A DNA stretch of 9,546 bases from an uncultured Collinsella sp. (GCA_900549555.1 UROO01000075.1:1-9546), one strand, 5' to 3'; numbered from the stretch's first letter, positions 1 through 6,991 are shown. Notes: generated from the sequence alone by a model not told the origin. Made by a program: numbers and translations.

Positions 1-46
1 AGATAGGAGTCCGTCTCGTGGGCTCGGAGATGTGTATAAGAGACAG
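1..46 (+). other. Nextera i7-side library adapter (not genomic)
   Basis: Positions 28-46 are the 19-base Tn5 mosaic end, and 13-27 are the rest of the Nextera Read 2 adapter. Positions 5-12 (AGGAGTCC) sit where the i7 index belongs and match, from memory, Nextera index N705. Positions 1-4 (AGAT) match the end of the P7 oligonucleotide. This is library sequence left in the assembly, not biology. Reading it as coding gives the spurious peptide stretch MCIRDR. Genomic sequence starts at 47. Confidence 0.98.
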
Positions 47-1044
47 ACATCGACCTCAAACTCTACCGCGGCGAGCACGTGGCACTCGTCGGCCCCAACG
101 GTGCCGGCAAATCCACCCTCATGAAGATCCTCGCCGGCCTGGAGCCGCCCACTACCGGCACGCGCGACCTGGGTACCAACGTGGGCATCGCCTACTATGC
201 CCAGCATGCGCTCGAGGGCATGACCGAGTCCAACACCGTCCTGCAAGAGATCGACACCGTCACGCCCAAGTGGACCGTGCCGCAGCAGCGTAGCCTGCTG
301 GGCGCCTTCCTGTTTAGCGACAACGACGCAATTGAAAAGCAGGTCCGCGTGCTCTCCGGCGGCGAAAAGGCGCGCCTGGCGCTCGCCAAGATGCTCGTGG
401 CCCCCGAGGCGCTTCTGTGCCTGGACGAGCCCACCAACCACCTGGACATCGACTCGGTGGACATGCTGGAGAACGCTCTGCAAAACTTCCCCGGTACCAT
501 CGTGCTGATCAGCCACGACGAGCACCTGGTGCGTGCCGTGGCCAACCGCGTGATCGACATCCGTGACGGCAAGGTCACGGTCTACGACGGCGACTACGAC
601 TACTACCTCTTCAAGCGCGAGGACCTCGCAGCCCGCGCCGCTGCCGAGGCGGCAGGGGAGAGCGCACCCGCCGCAGGCAAGAGCGTTAAGCCCGCCAGCG
701 CCGCCCAGGACAGCAGTCCCGCCGCCGCCCCCAAGCCGGCCGAGGGCAAAAAGACCAAGGAGCAAAAGCGCGCCGAGGCCCAGGCTCGCGCCGCGCTCAA
801 CAAAAAGCTCAAGGGCGTGCGCAACCAGCTCAAGAAAATCGAGACAGAGCTGGACAAAAAGCGTGCCCGCTATGACGAGCTTATGGAATTGATGGCCAGC
901 GAAGAGCTTTATGCCGATCAGGACAAGTTCAACGCCGCGCTGGGGGAATATAACGGCCTTAAGCAAGAGCTGCCCAAGCTCGAGGACGAATGGCTGGAGC
1001 TTTCCACCCAGATCGAAGAGGAGACCGCGCGTGAACTCTCGTAA
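47..1044 (+). CDS. ABC-F family ATP-binding protein, C-terminal fragment
   Basis: This is the second nucleotide-binding domain and C-terminal tail of an ABC-F ATPase. ABC-F proteins are soluble twin-ATPase factors without membrane domains; characterised members act on the ribosome. In frame from 49 there are 331 residues. The Walker A motif GPNGAGKST is at 15-23, the Q-loop region reads YYAQ, and the signature [11 protein letters not shown], Walker [13 protein letters not shown] and H-loop ISHDEH follow. An Ala/Pro-rich linker (about residues 200-240) leads to a Lys/Glu-rich coiled coil (about 240-330), like the C-terminal arm of Uup and YdiF/YfmR-type proteins. The 5' end is lost to the contig edge, so the first ATPase domain and the P-site tRNA interaction linker are missing. 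Which ABC-F subfamily it belongs to cannot be decided. The GTG at 79 lies inside the domain just before Walker A and is not a real start. Confidence 0.93.
1018..1023 (+). promoter_or_regulatory. Ribosome binding site GAGGAG for the small membrane protein
   Basis: GAGGAG lies 7 bases before the GTG at 1031, inside the last codons of the ABC-F gene. It supports the GTG start over the upstream ATG at 911, which would overlap the ABC-F gene by over 130 bases. Confidence 0.55.
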
Positions 1045-1327
1045 GGCCGCTGCCGTGGCGATGAGCATCATCGCCATCGCCTGTCGCATCTGCGGCATCT
1101 TTATGAGCGCGATGACCGTGCTGCTGTGCTTTAGCGGCCTCACCGCCAAGATGCAGATCGTGGGCTTTGTCGTTGAGCTTTCGCGCGCGCTGCCGAGTGC
1201 CATCGCCGGCTACGGCGTCATCACATCGCCCTTTGGCGGCGTGTTCCGCTTGGACTACGCCATCGTGGCCGTCATCCTGTTTGTGGCCGATTACCTGCTC
1301 ACGCGCGCCTCGCGCCGTGTCCGCTAG
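1031..1327 (+). CDS. Small multi-pass membrane protein of unknown function
   Basis: I do not recognise this 98-residue protein. With the GTG start at 1031 it overlaps the end of the ABC-F gene by 14 bases and has a good ribosome binding site, which suggests translational coupling. The short N-terminus carries R4 and K5. A hydrophobic segment follows at about residues 8-36 (rich in Ala, Ile, Met and Cys), then a weaker one at about 41-62, a loop containing SPFGG at 66-70, and a third helix at about 75-91. The tail TRASRRVR is strongly basic. By the positive-inside rule the basic tail should be cytoplasmic. The site-2 protease gene starts 9 bases after the stop, so the two are probably co-transcribed. 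The reading frame keeps the codon use of its neighbours, and a shadow ORF is unlikely because it fills the gap exactly between two real genes. Confidence 0.7.
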   Translation: MNSRKAAAVAMSIIAIACRICGIFMSAMTVLLCFSGLTAKMQIVGFVVELSRALPSAIAGYGVITSPFGGVFRLDYAIVAVILFVADYLLTRASRRVR

Positions 1328-1336
1328 GGGAGTGAC

Positions 1337-2020
1337 ATGTCCAGCAGCTACCTCATGAACCTGCTCGCCAGCGCCGTCGCCGTCATCGTGGGCATCGTCA
1401 TCCACGAGAGCGCACACGCCGCCGCGGCCTGGGCGCTCGGCGACAAGACGGCCCGTTCGCGCGGCCGCGTCTCGCTCAACCCGCTCAACCACATCGACCC
1501 ATTTGGCACCGTCCTTCTACCGCTGCTGATGCTCGCCGCCGGCGGCCCGGTATTCGCCTTCGCCAAGCCCGTGCCCGTCTACCTCAACAACCTCAAGCAC
1601 CCCAAGCGCGACGAGGTCCTGGTGAGCGCGGCCGGTCCTGCATCGAACATCGCACTCGCGTGTCTCGCGGCCGCCCTCATGCACGCGGCATACGGCAACC
1701 TCTACACCAGCATGTCCTTTGCCGTGGCGTCACAAATCATGAACTTCGGCGCCACGTTTATCGTGGTCAACCTGTCGCTCGCGTTCTTTAACCTTATCCC
1801 AATCCCGCCGCTCGACGGCTCGTCGATTATCGTCCCGTTCCTCAAGGGAAAGGCGCTCGCCAACTACTATCGTCTGCAGCAATACGCCATGCCCATACTC
1901 ATCCTGGTGCTGTACCTGCTGCCCATGTGGACCGGCATCGACGTGATCGGCCGCTATTTCGACGTTACCGTGTATCCGATGGCCGAGTGGCTGCTCAACT
2001 TCGCAATCGCCGGCATCTAA
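1337..2020 (+). CDS. Site-2 protease family (M50) membrane metalloprotease
   Basis: This 227-residue integral membrane protein belongs to the short M50 family that includes YwhC-like proteins. The zinc-binding, catalytic HExxH motif is H23-E24-S25-A26-H27 in the first membrane segment (about 7-34). The second signature, IPIPPLDG at about 154-161, supplies the third zinc ligand D160. Further hydrophobic segments lie at about 57-76, 96-118, 128-153 and 184-200. There is no PDZ domain, unlike RseP, as expected for this compact group. Physiological substrates of this subfamily are mostly unknown; intramembrane cleavage is assumed from the motifs. The start has GGGGAG about 4-9 bases upstream, overlapping the stop of the preceding gene. 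A short M50 protease just before scpA-scpB is a common arrangement in Firmicutes and related genomes, but no functional link is established. Confidence 0.93.
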   Translation: MSSSYLMNLLASAVAVIVGIVIHESAHAAAAWALGDKTARSRGRVSLNPLNHIDPFGTVLLPLLMLAAGGPVFAFAKPVPVYLNNLKHPKRDEVLVSAAGPASNIALACLAAALMHAAYGNLYTSMSFAVASQIMNFGATFIVVNLSLAFFNLIPIPPLDGSSIIVPFLKGKALANYYRLQQYAMPILILVLYLLPMWTGIDVIGRYFDVTVYPMAEWLLNFAIAGI

Positions 2021-2028
2021 GGTAAACT
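2000..2028 (+). promoter_or_regulatory. Weak possible sigma-70-type promoter before scpA
   Basis: TTCGCA (2000-2005) and TAAACT (2023-2028) each match four of six consensus bases, with 17 bases between them. The -35 part lies in the last codons of the protease gene. The gap to scpA is the longest in the window, so a start site near 2035 is reasonable. Matches of this quality occur by chance. Confidence 0.22.
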
Positions 2029-2035
2029 TACAGGT

Positions 2036-2054
2036 CGACCGTGCAAAACGGTCG
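2036..2054 (+). promoter_or_regulatory. Perfect 7-bp hairpin in the leader before scpA
   Basis: CGACCGT (2036-2042) pairs fully with ACGGTCG (2048-2054) around a GCAAA loop. A second, shorter stem follows: GCGCC (2072-2076) with GGCGC (2082-2086) around GCGAA. No U-run follows either stem, so this is not a classic terminator. It could be a leader structure, a processing site or a short inverted repeat that binds a regulator. The pairing is directly visible; the role is unknown. Confidence 0.4.
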
Positions 2055-2090
2055 CAACATGCACCCAAACCGCGCCGCGAAGGCGCCGTC

Positions 2091-2098
2091 AAAGGAGG
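2091..2098 (+). promoter_or_regulatory. Strong ribosome binding site AAAGGAGG for scpA
   Basis: This near-perfect anti-Shine-Dalgarno match lies 6 bases before the ATG at 2105. It fixes the scpA start and is among the strongest ribosome binding sites in the window. Confidence 0.75.
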
Positions 2099-2104
2099 TC
2101 GAAG

Positions 2105-2914
2105 ATGTCGTATCGCGTGTCGACGCAGGTCTACAGCGGACCGTTCGACCTGCTGCTGCAGCTGGTAACCCGCCAAAAAGTTGATATCGGCGCTATCTCG
2201 ATCAGCGAGGTGGCCGAGCAATACCTGGCCGAGGCCGAGCGCATCGAGGCGCTGGACCTGGACGTGGCGAGCGACTTTCTGCTGGTCGCAGCAACCCTTT
2301 TGGACATCAAGGCCGCCTCGCTGGTACCCCAGGAGGCCCCCAGCAAATCCGTCGACGATGACGAGGACGACGAAGACCTCGAAGAGCTCAGTGCCCTCGA
2401 CGGCGACGCCCTGCGCGAGGTCTTGATCCAGCGCCTGATCGCCTACAAGCAGTTTAAGGGCGCGGCGGCGGCCCTTGGCGCGCGTATGCAGGCCGAGAGC
2501 CGCATGCATCCGCGCGTAGCCGGCCCCGACCCCGAGTTTCTGGGCCTTATGCCCGACTACCTGGCCGGCATTACCCTGCGCGGCCTCGCCGTCATCTGCG
2601 CCGACCTGGACGGCAAGCGCCAGACCTTCCTGCTGGAGGCCGAGCACGTGGCGCCGCATCGCGTGCCGCTCGACCTGACGGTGGCCTCGGTCGACCGCTT
2701 TACCATGACGCACCAAACCTGCACCTTCCGCGAGCTGCTGGACGGCGACGCCACCACCGAGCAGCTCGTCGTTACCTTCCTGGCCATGCTCGAGCTCGCC
2801 AAGCGCGGCTCGCTCACACTGAGCCAGGATGAGATCTTTGGAACCATTCAAATCAACCGCGTCGAGGGCGCCGAGGCATACGTGCCCGGCGAGGGCCCCG
2901 AGCTCACCGAATAG
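2105..2914 (+). CDS. scpA: Segregation and condensation protein A (kleisin)
   Basis: ScpA is the kleisin that, with ScpB, bridges the Smc dimer to form the bacterial condensin, which loads at parS and organises and separates chromosomes. The 269-residue protein has the family N-terminus: SGPFDLLLQLV at 11-21, KVDIGAISISEVAEQYL at about 25-41, and DFLLVAATLLDIKAASLVP at 57-75. These residues belong to the helical domain that contacts the Smc neck. An acidic stretch (DDDEDDEDLEE, 84-94) follows, then a central ScpB-binding region. The C-terminal winged helix (about 195-255) includes LVVTFLAMLELAKRG and would bind the Smc head. The length fits the family. The stop overlaps the ribosome binding site of scpB, whose ATG lies 12 bases on, so the partners should be made together. 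Confidence 0.96.
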   Translation: MSYRVSTQVYSGPFDLLLQLVTRQKVDIGAISISEVAEQYLAEAERIEALDLDVASDFLLVAATLLDIKAASLVPQEAPSKSVDDDEDDEDLEELSALDGDALREVLIQRLIAYKQFKGAAAALGARMQAESRMHPRVAGPDPEFLGLMPDYLAGITLRGLAVICADLDGKRQTFLLEAEHVAPHRVPLDLTVASVDRFTMTHQTCTFRELLDGDATTEQLVVTFLAMLELAKRGSLTLSQDEIFGTIQINRVEGAEAYVPGEGPELTE

Positions 2915-2926
2915 GAGCGACCAACC

Positions 2927-3646
2927 ATGTCAACCCTTTCCACGCTGGAGGCAAACAGCCTCAAAGGTGCCCTCGAGGCGCTGCTGCTGGTGTCGAGCGA
3001 CCCCGTGAGCGCACCCGCGCTTGCAGGTGCGCTGGATATCGCCCCGGGCGAGTGCGCGTCGCTTTTGGCCGAGCTCAAGGTTGAGTACGAGGAGGCCAAC
3101 CGCGGCTTTCAGCTGCGCGAGGTCGCCGGTGGCTGGCGCCTGTTTACACACCCCGCCTACCACGATGTGGTCGAGGCCTATGTTCTGAGCTGGGACACGC
3201 AAAAGCTGTCACAGGCGGCGCTTGAGACCCTGGCCGTCATCGCCTACCATCAGCCCGTCACGCGCGAGGTGGTCAAGGGCATCCGCGGCGTCAACTCCGA
3301 CGGCGTCATCGCGTCGCTCGTAGATAAGGGCCTGGTGCGCGAGCTCGGCCGCGACCCCGAGCGCGGTCAGGCCATCATCTACGGCACGACCAACGCCTTC
3401 TTGGAAAAGTTCGGCTTGCGTTCAACCCGCGACCTGCCCGATCTGGAGCAGTTTGCCCCCGACGAGCAGTCGCGCCAGTTTATCCGCGAACGCCTGAGCG
3501 GCCGCAGCATTCAGTCCACGCTCGAGGAGCAGGCCGAAGACCTGGACGAAGAGCGCGAACTGATCGATACCGATGTTGAGGACACCGATGAAGAGGAGCT
3601 TCTGCCCACCGTCGATACCTCGGAGGATTTGCATGACGAGGACTAA
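2927..3646 (+). CDS. scpB: Segregation and condensation protein B
   Basis: ScpB dimerises and binds the middle of ScpA, completing the Smc-ScpAB condensin. The 239-residue protein has two winged-helix domains. The first is at about 12-85 (ALEALLLVSSDPVSAPALAGAL, then GFQLREVAGGWRLFTHP). The second is at about 92-165, with the family signature LSQAALETLAVIAYHQPVTR at about 94-113, then IRGVNSDGVIASLVDKGLV and YGTTNAFLEKFGL. A long acidic tail (about 198-239) is rich in Asp and Glu; such tails are common in ScpB. The ATG at 2927 has AGGAG 9 bases upstream, overlapping the scpA stop. The last 14 bases overlap the start of the rRNA pseudouridine synthase gene, an order (scpA, scpB, rluB) also seen in Bacillus and Clostridia. 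Confidence 0.96.
   Translation: MSTLSTLEANSLKGALEALLLVSSDPVSAPALAGALDIAPGECASLLAELKVEYEEANRGFQLREVAGGWRLFTHPAYHDVVEAYVLSWDTQKLSQAALETLAVIAYHQPVTREVVKGIRGVNSDGVIASLVDKGLVRELGRDPERGQAIIYGTTNAFLEKFGLRSTRDLPDLEQFAPDEQSRQFIRERLSGRSIQSTLEEQAEDLDEERELIDTDVEDTDEEELLPTVDTSEDLHDED
3622..3626 (+). promoter_or_regulatory. GGAGG ribosome binding site deciding the rluB start
   Basis: GGAGG inside the scpB tail lies 6 bases before the ATG at 3633. No comparable site precedes the later ATG at 3729 (MRLQRFLARAG), where the S4 domain begins. The ATG at 3633 is therefore favoured, which gives the enzyme a 32-residue N-terminal extension. Confidence 0.6.
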
Positions 3647-4604
3647 CGAAGCCGGGGAGACGCGCACTTCACGTGCTGCGGGCGCCACAACGCCCGCAGG
3701 CGACGCCCAGCCCGTCTACCCGCACACCATGCGCCTGCAGCGCTTCTTGGCGCGCGCGGGCGTGGCGAGCCGCCGCGGCTCGGAGGACCTGATGACCGCC
3801 GGCCGCGTGACCGTCAACGGCCAGGTCGCGACCGAGCTGGGCACCAAGGTCGATGTCGACCGCGACCATATCGAGGTCGACGGCATGCCCGTCAAGCTCA
3901 ACCAGGGTGCCGTGTACCTGATGCTCTACAAGCCAACCGGCTATCTCACCACCATGAGCGATCCCCAGGAGCGCCCTTGCGTGGCCGACCTGGTCCCGCG
4001 CGACCGCTTTCCGGGGCTCTTCCCGGTGGGTCGCCTGGACCGCGACACCACGGGCCTTTTGCTCTTTACGACCGACGGCGACCTGTCGCAGGATCTGCTG
4101 CACCCCAGCAAGCACGTCTACAAGACCTACCAGGCGCTCGTGGGCGGCCACCTGACCGATCGCGACTTGGAACCACTCCGCCGCGGCATCGAGCTCGACG
4201 ACGGCCTGTGCCAGCCGGCTATCTGCCGCGTCATCAACGCGCGCGAGGCCGAGGCCGTGGCTCCGCAGGGTGTGAAGCCCGGTACCACCGCCGTGGAGGT
4301 CATCATCCGCGAAGGCCGCAAGAACCAGGTCAAGCGCATGCTGAGCAAGATCCACCATCCGGTGATTCGTTTGCACCGCTGTAACTTTGCCGGCCTGGAG
4401 CTCAAGGACGTGGCCAAGGGTTCGTGGCGCGAGCTCACCGACCGCGAGGTGCAGATCCTCAAGGCCGGCGGCATCCCGCCCAAGCAGGCCAGCTCCAAGC
4501 GCGGCGTCGCGCCGGCGACCAACACCGCGAGTCGCACGCGTCACCACGGCAGCCACGGCTCCGTGCCTAAGCGCAACACCTACCGCGAGCGCTACACGAG
4601 CTAG
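3633..4604 (+). CDS. rluB: 23S rRNA pseudouridine synthase, RluB/RsuA family
   Basis: The product isomerises a uridine to pseudouridine, in RluB at the position equivalent to E. coli 23S rRNA U2605. The 323-residue protein begins with a low-complexity Thr/Ala extension (1-32). An S4 RNA-binding domain follows at about 33-90 (MRLQRFLARAGVASRRGSEDLM, GRVTVNG). The catalytic domain has LMLYKPTGYLTT at 97-107, then the active-site motif GRLDRDTTGLLLFT at 133-146 with the predicted nucleophile D136. EGRKNQVKRML, a closing RluB/RsuA signature, lies near 230-240. The last 40 or so residues are basic and rich in Ser, Arg, His and Thr. The start overlaps scpB by 14 bases and is set by GGAGG. Assignment to RluB rather than RsuA or RluE/F rests on the domain plan and on synteny with scpAB. 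The following 66 bases to cmk hold no clear hairpin. Confidence 0.92.
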   Translation: MTRTNEAGETRTSRAAGATTPAGDAQPVYPHTMRLQRFLARAGVASRRGSEDLMTAGRVTVNGQVATELGTKVDVDRDHIEVDGMPVKLNQGAVYLMLYKPTGYLTTMSDPQERPCVADLVPRDRFPGLFPVGRLDRDTTGLLLFTTDGDLSQDLLHPSKHVYKTYQALVGGHLTDRDLEPLRRGIELDDGLCQPAICRVINAREAEAVAPQGVKPGTTAVEVIIREGRKNQVKRMLSKIHHPVIRLHRCNFAGLELKDVAKGSWRELTDREVQILKAGGIPPKQASSKRGVAPATNTASRTRHHGSHGSVPKRNTYRERYTS

Positions 4605-4670
4605 CCAGTCCGCCAAGCCCCAACGCCCGCGTCCCATACCAGCACGTCAATCACCGAAAGGAAGCATTGT

Positions 4671-5357
4671 ATGATCGTCGCCATCGACGGCCCCGCCGGT
4701 TCCGGCAAGTCCACCATCGCCAAGGAAATTGCCCGCCAGCTGGGCTTTAACAAGCTCGACACGGGCGCTATGTATCGCGCCGTCACCTTCGCCGCGCTCG
4801 ACCGCGGCATCGACCTGGACGACGAGGCGGCCATTAACGCCCTCGCCGAGCAGATCGAGATTCGCTTTACCAACGGCACCGGCGAGGACACGCGTCTGAC
4901 CATCGACGGCATAGATGCCTCGGCAGCCATTCGCACCCCGCAAGTCGACGCCAACGTGTCCAAGGTCTCGGCCTACCCGGGCGTGCGCGCCGCCATGCTT
5001 ATCCACCAGCGCCGTGCCGCCGAGGACCGCGATATCGTGGCCGAGGGACGCGACATCGGAACCGTCGTATTCCCCAACGCGCAGGTCAAGGTCTTTCTGA
5101 CCGCCGACCCGCGCGAACGCGCCCGTCGCCGCGTGCTGCAGCGCCACCAAAACGACGCCCAGCCGCTCACCACCGAGCAGCTCGAGGCCGAGGTCGACGA
5201 GACCCTCGATGCCCTCAAGCAGCGCGATAAGCTCGACAGCAGCCGCGAGGTCGCGCCGCTCGTTCCCGCCGAGGACGCCGTGCACGTCGACTCCACCGCC
5301 CACACCATCGACGAGGTCGTCTCGATCATCGAGGACCTCATCAACCAAAGGAGGTAG
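4671..5357 (+). CDS. cmk: Cytidylate kinase
   Basis: Cmk transfers phosphate from ATP to CMP or dCMP, recycling pyrimidine nucleotides; CMP is also released during phospholipid and isoprenoid synthesis. The 228-residue cytosolic protein has its P-loop at 7-15 (GPAGSGKST). The NMP-binding signature LDTGAMYRAVT is at about 30-40. The CMP-specific insert lies in the middle, and EGRDIGTVVFPNAQVKVFLTA at about 124-144 includes the conserved Arg-Asp pair. The lid region RERARRR follows. The length fits the family. The ATG at 4671 follows AAAGGAAG with 6 bases of spacing. The last codons carry the ribosome binding site for the acyltransferase gene, 3 bases downstream. The neighbours, plsC-like and ispH, match the cmk-plsC-ispH order of many Clostridia. 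Confidence 0.96.
   Translation: MIVAIDGPAGSGKSTIAKEIARQLGFNKLDTGAMYRAVTFAALDRGIDLDDEAAINALAEQIEIRFTNGTGEDTRLTIDGIDASAAIRTPQVDANVSKVSAYPGVRAAMLIHQRRAAEDRDIVAEGRDIGTVVFPNAQVKVFLTADPRERARRRVLQRHQNDAQPLTTEQLEAEVDETLDALKQRDKLDSSREVAPLVPAEDAVHVDSTAHTIDEVVSIIEDLINQRR
5347..5354 (+). promoter_or_regulatory. AAAGGAGG ribosome binding site inside the end of cmk
   Basis: AAAGGAGG encodes the last residues of Cmk and lies 6 bases before the ATG at 5361. The terminating ribosome must cover it, which suggests coupled translation of cmk and the acyltransferase gene. Confidence 0.65.
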
Positions 5358-5360
5358 CCC

Positions 5361-6089
5361 ATGCGCCTGTTTAAGCAGACGCCCGAGGATTACTACAACG
5401 CCCCCTACGACGAGTTTCCGGCGCTCATCCGCGGCACCGTCGCTGTAGTCATGGCAATCCTTTGGGCTTTCTCCAAGCTCATGTGGCGCTGGAAGGTAGA
5501 GGATGCCGATCTGTTGTTTGAGCGCCAGGAAGGCCGCGGCAGCGTGGTCATCTGCAACCACACCTCGATGGCCGAGCTGCTGGCCGTGGAGACAGCGCTG
5601 TTCTTTGGCGGCCGCCGCGTGCGCCCCATCTTTAAGTCCGAGTTTGCCAAGAGCAAGATCGTGCGCTGGGCCTTTAGCCGCGTGGGCGGCATTCCCGTCG
5701 AGCGCGGCACGGCCGACATGAAGTGTCTGCGTGCCGCCCAGCATGCGCTGCAGCGCGGCGAGGACGTCTTGATCTTCCCCGAGGGCACGCGCATCCGCTC
5801 GCGCGAGATCAAGCCCGAGGTCCACGGCGGTTTTGCGCTTATCGCCCAGATGGGCAAGGCGCCCGTCAACCCGCTCGCCATCTGCGGCTGGTCCGATATT
5901 ACGCCTGCGGGCAAAAAGCTCATGCGCCCCAAAAAGTGCTGGATCCGTGCCGGCAAGGCAATCTCGCTTTCCGATGCACCGGCCGAGCTCAAGCGTAAGG
6001 AGCGCCTGGCTTGGTTTGAGTCCGAGGCCATGAGTCGCGTCTACGCCATGCGCGATGACCTGTGCGCCAAGCATCCGGGCAGGTTCTAG
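5361..6089 (+). CDS. plsC: PlsC-like lysophospholipid acyltransferase, HX4E variant
   Basis: PlsC-family enzymes acylate 1-acyl-glycerol-3-phosphate to phosphatidic acid at the inner face of the membrane. The 242-residue protein has one membrane segment at about 22-42 (IRGTVAVVMAILWAFSKLMW). Motif I follows at 66-72, NHTSMAE. The usual form is NHxSxxD (HX4D), so H67 is kept but the acidic partner is E72 instead of Asp. Motif II reads GGIPVERG at 109-116 and motif III FPEGTRIRS at 139-147, both ordinary. The N-terminus up to about 20 is polar. The length is normal. The start has AAAGGAGG 6 bases upstream. The ispH gene starts 2 bases after the stop. The acyltransferase fold is secure; the exact acceptor is inferred from family and synteny, and the gene symbol is provisional because of the motif change. 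Confidence 0.88.
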   Translation: MRLFKQTPEDYYNAPYDEFPALIRGTVAVVMAILWAFSKLMWRWKVEDADLLFERQEGRGSVVICNHTSMAELLAVETALFFGGRRVRPIFKSEFAKSKIVRWAFSRVGGIPVERGTADMKCLRAAQHALQRGEDVLIFPEGTRIRSREIKPEVHGGFALIAQMGKAPVNPLAICGWSDITPAGKKLMRPKKCWIRAGKAISLSDAPAELKRKERLAWFESEAMSRVYAMRDDLCAKHPGRF

Positions 6090-6091
6090 CC

Positions 6092-6991
6092 ATGAGCGAG
6101 AACGTTACGAACACTGCCGCGACCGCGTCCGACCAGGCAACAGCGACTACCATCGAGATTGCAGCCCACGCCGGCACTTGCTACGGCGTACAGCGCGCGC
6201 TCGACATGGCGCTGGCCGCCGCGCCGCAGGCAGGGGAGAGCACTCAGGTCCATACCTTGGGTCCGCTCATCCATAACCCCATCGTGGTGCGCGAGCTTGC
6301 TGAGGCAGGCGTTGGCCTGGCCGAGACCCTGGACGACGCAGCATCGGGTACCGTGATCATCCGCGCACACGGCGTAGTGCCGCAGGTGATCGATGCTGCC
6401 CGCAAGCGCGGCCTCAACGTGGTCGATGCCACCTGCCCCTACGTGAAGAAGGTCCATGTGGCGGCCGAGCGCCTGGTGCGCGAGGGCTACCGTGTGATCG
6501 TCGTGGGCGAGCCGGGGCACCCCGAGGTCGAGGGCATTCTAGGCCACGCAGGCGACGATGCGCAGGTCGTGAGCTGTGCCGCTGACGCCAACGCCTTGTC
6601 GCTCAAGGGCAAGGTAGGCCTCGTCGTGCAGACCACCCAGACCGCGCAGAACCTCGCCGAGGTCGTGGCGGCTATCACCCCGCGCGTGCAGGAGCTGCGT
6701 GTGATCAACACCATCTGCGCCGCCACGAGTGAGCGTCAACAGGCAGCAGCCACACTTGCCAACCGCTGTGATTGCATGGTCGTGGTGGGCGGCAAGAACT
6801 CGGGCAACACCCGCCGCCTGGCTCAAATTTGCGCAGACGCCTGCGGGCACACGCATCACATCGAGGAAGCTTCCGAGCTCCAGGGCGCGTGGTTTACCGA
6901 CGCTCACCACATCGGCATCACCGCCGGAGCCTCCACCCCGCAAGAACACATCGAGCGCGCCGTCGAGCGCATCAAGGAGCTTTACCGCTAA
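6092..6991 (+). CDS. ispH: 4-hydroxy-3-methylbut-2-enyl diphosphate reductase (LytB)
   Basis: IspH is the last enzyme of the MEP pathway. It reduces HMBPP to IPP and DMAPP at a [4Fe-4S] cluster, supplying undecaprenyl and quinone precursors. The 299-residue protein keeps the three cluster cysteines: C30 (GTCYGVQRA), C115 (DATCPYVKK) and C209 (NTICAATSERQ). It also keeps substrate residues: H61, H93 (RAHGV), H143 and E145 in GHPEVEG, the TTQT segment near 181-184, N239 in KNSGNT, and S281 in GASTP. Residues 1-20 are a Thr/Ala-rich extension ahead of the usual N-terminus. The ATG at 6092 is chosen because it lies 2 bases after the acyltransferase stop. The in-frame GTG at 6062 would lengthen the extension and overlap that gene. 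The ribosome binding site is weak, so translation probably depends on coupling. Confidence 0.96.
   Translation: MSENVTNTAATASDQATATTIEIAAHAGTCYGVQRALDMALAAAPQAGESTQVHTLGPLIHNPIVVRELAEAGVGLAETLDDAASGTVIIRAHGVVPQVIDAARKRGLNVVDATCPYVKKVHVAAERLVREGYRVIVVGEPGHPEVEGILGHAGDDAQVVSCAADANALSLKGKVGLVVQTTQTAQNLAEVVAAITPRVQELRVINTICAATSERQQAAATLANRCDCMVVVGGKNSGNTRRLAQICADACGHTHHIEEASELQGAWFTDAHHIGITAGASTPQEHIERAVERIKELYR

Noticed and set aside
18..293. Small + strand frame starting in the adapter (contains MCIRDR)
   Set aside because: Its start is in library adapter, and the rest is a wrong-frame reading of the ABC-F ATPase domain.
911..1030. Longer version of the small membrane protein starting at ATG 911
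   Set aside because: The extra 40 residues are polar, overlap the ABC-F coiled coil in another frame and lack a ribosome binding site; GTG 1031 has one.
2036..2054. Intrinsic terminator after the protease gene
   Set aside because: The stem is perfect but only 7 bp and is followed by CAACATGC, with no U-run.
1730..2851. 373-residue open frame on the - strand across the protease and scpA genes
   Set aside because: It is a shadow of two well-supported genes, with no ribosome binding site or motif of its own.
3669..4637. 322-residue open frame on the - strand opposite the pseudouridine synthase gene
   Set aside because: It mirrors a gene with clear S4 and catalytic motifs, and its protein is a low-complexity Ala/Val/Gly/Asp/His sequence typical of antisense GC-rich frames.
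4647..6074. 475-residue open frame on the - strand across cmk and the acyltransferase gene
   Set aside because: It is antisense to two genes with complete motifs. Long empty frames opposite GC-rich genes are expected, and the translation shows no recognisable domain.
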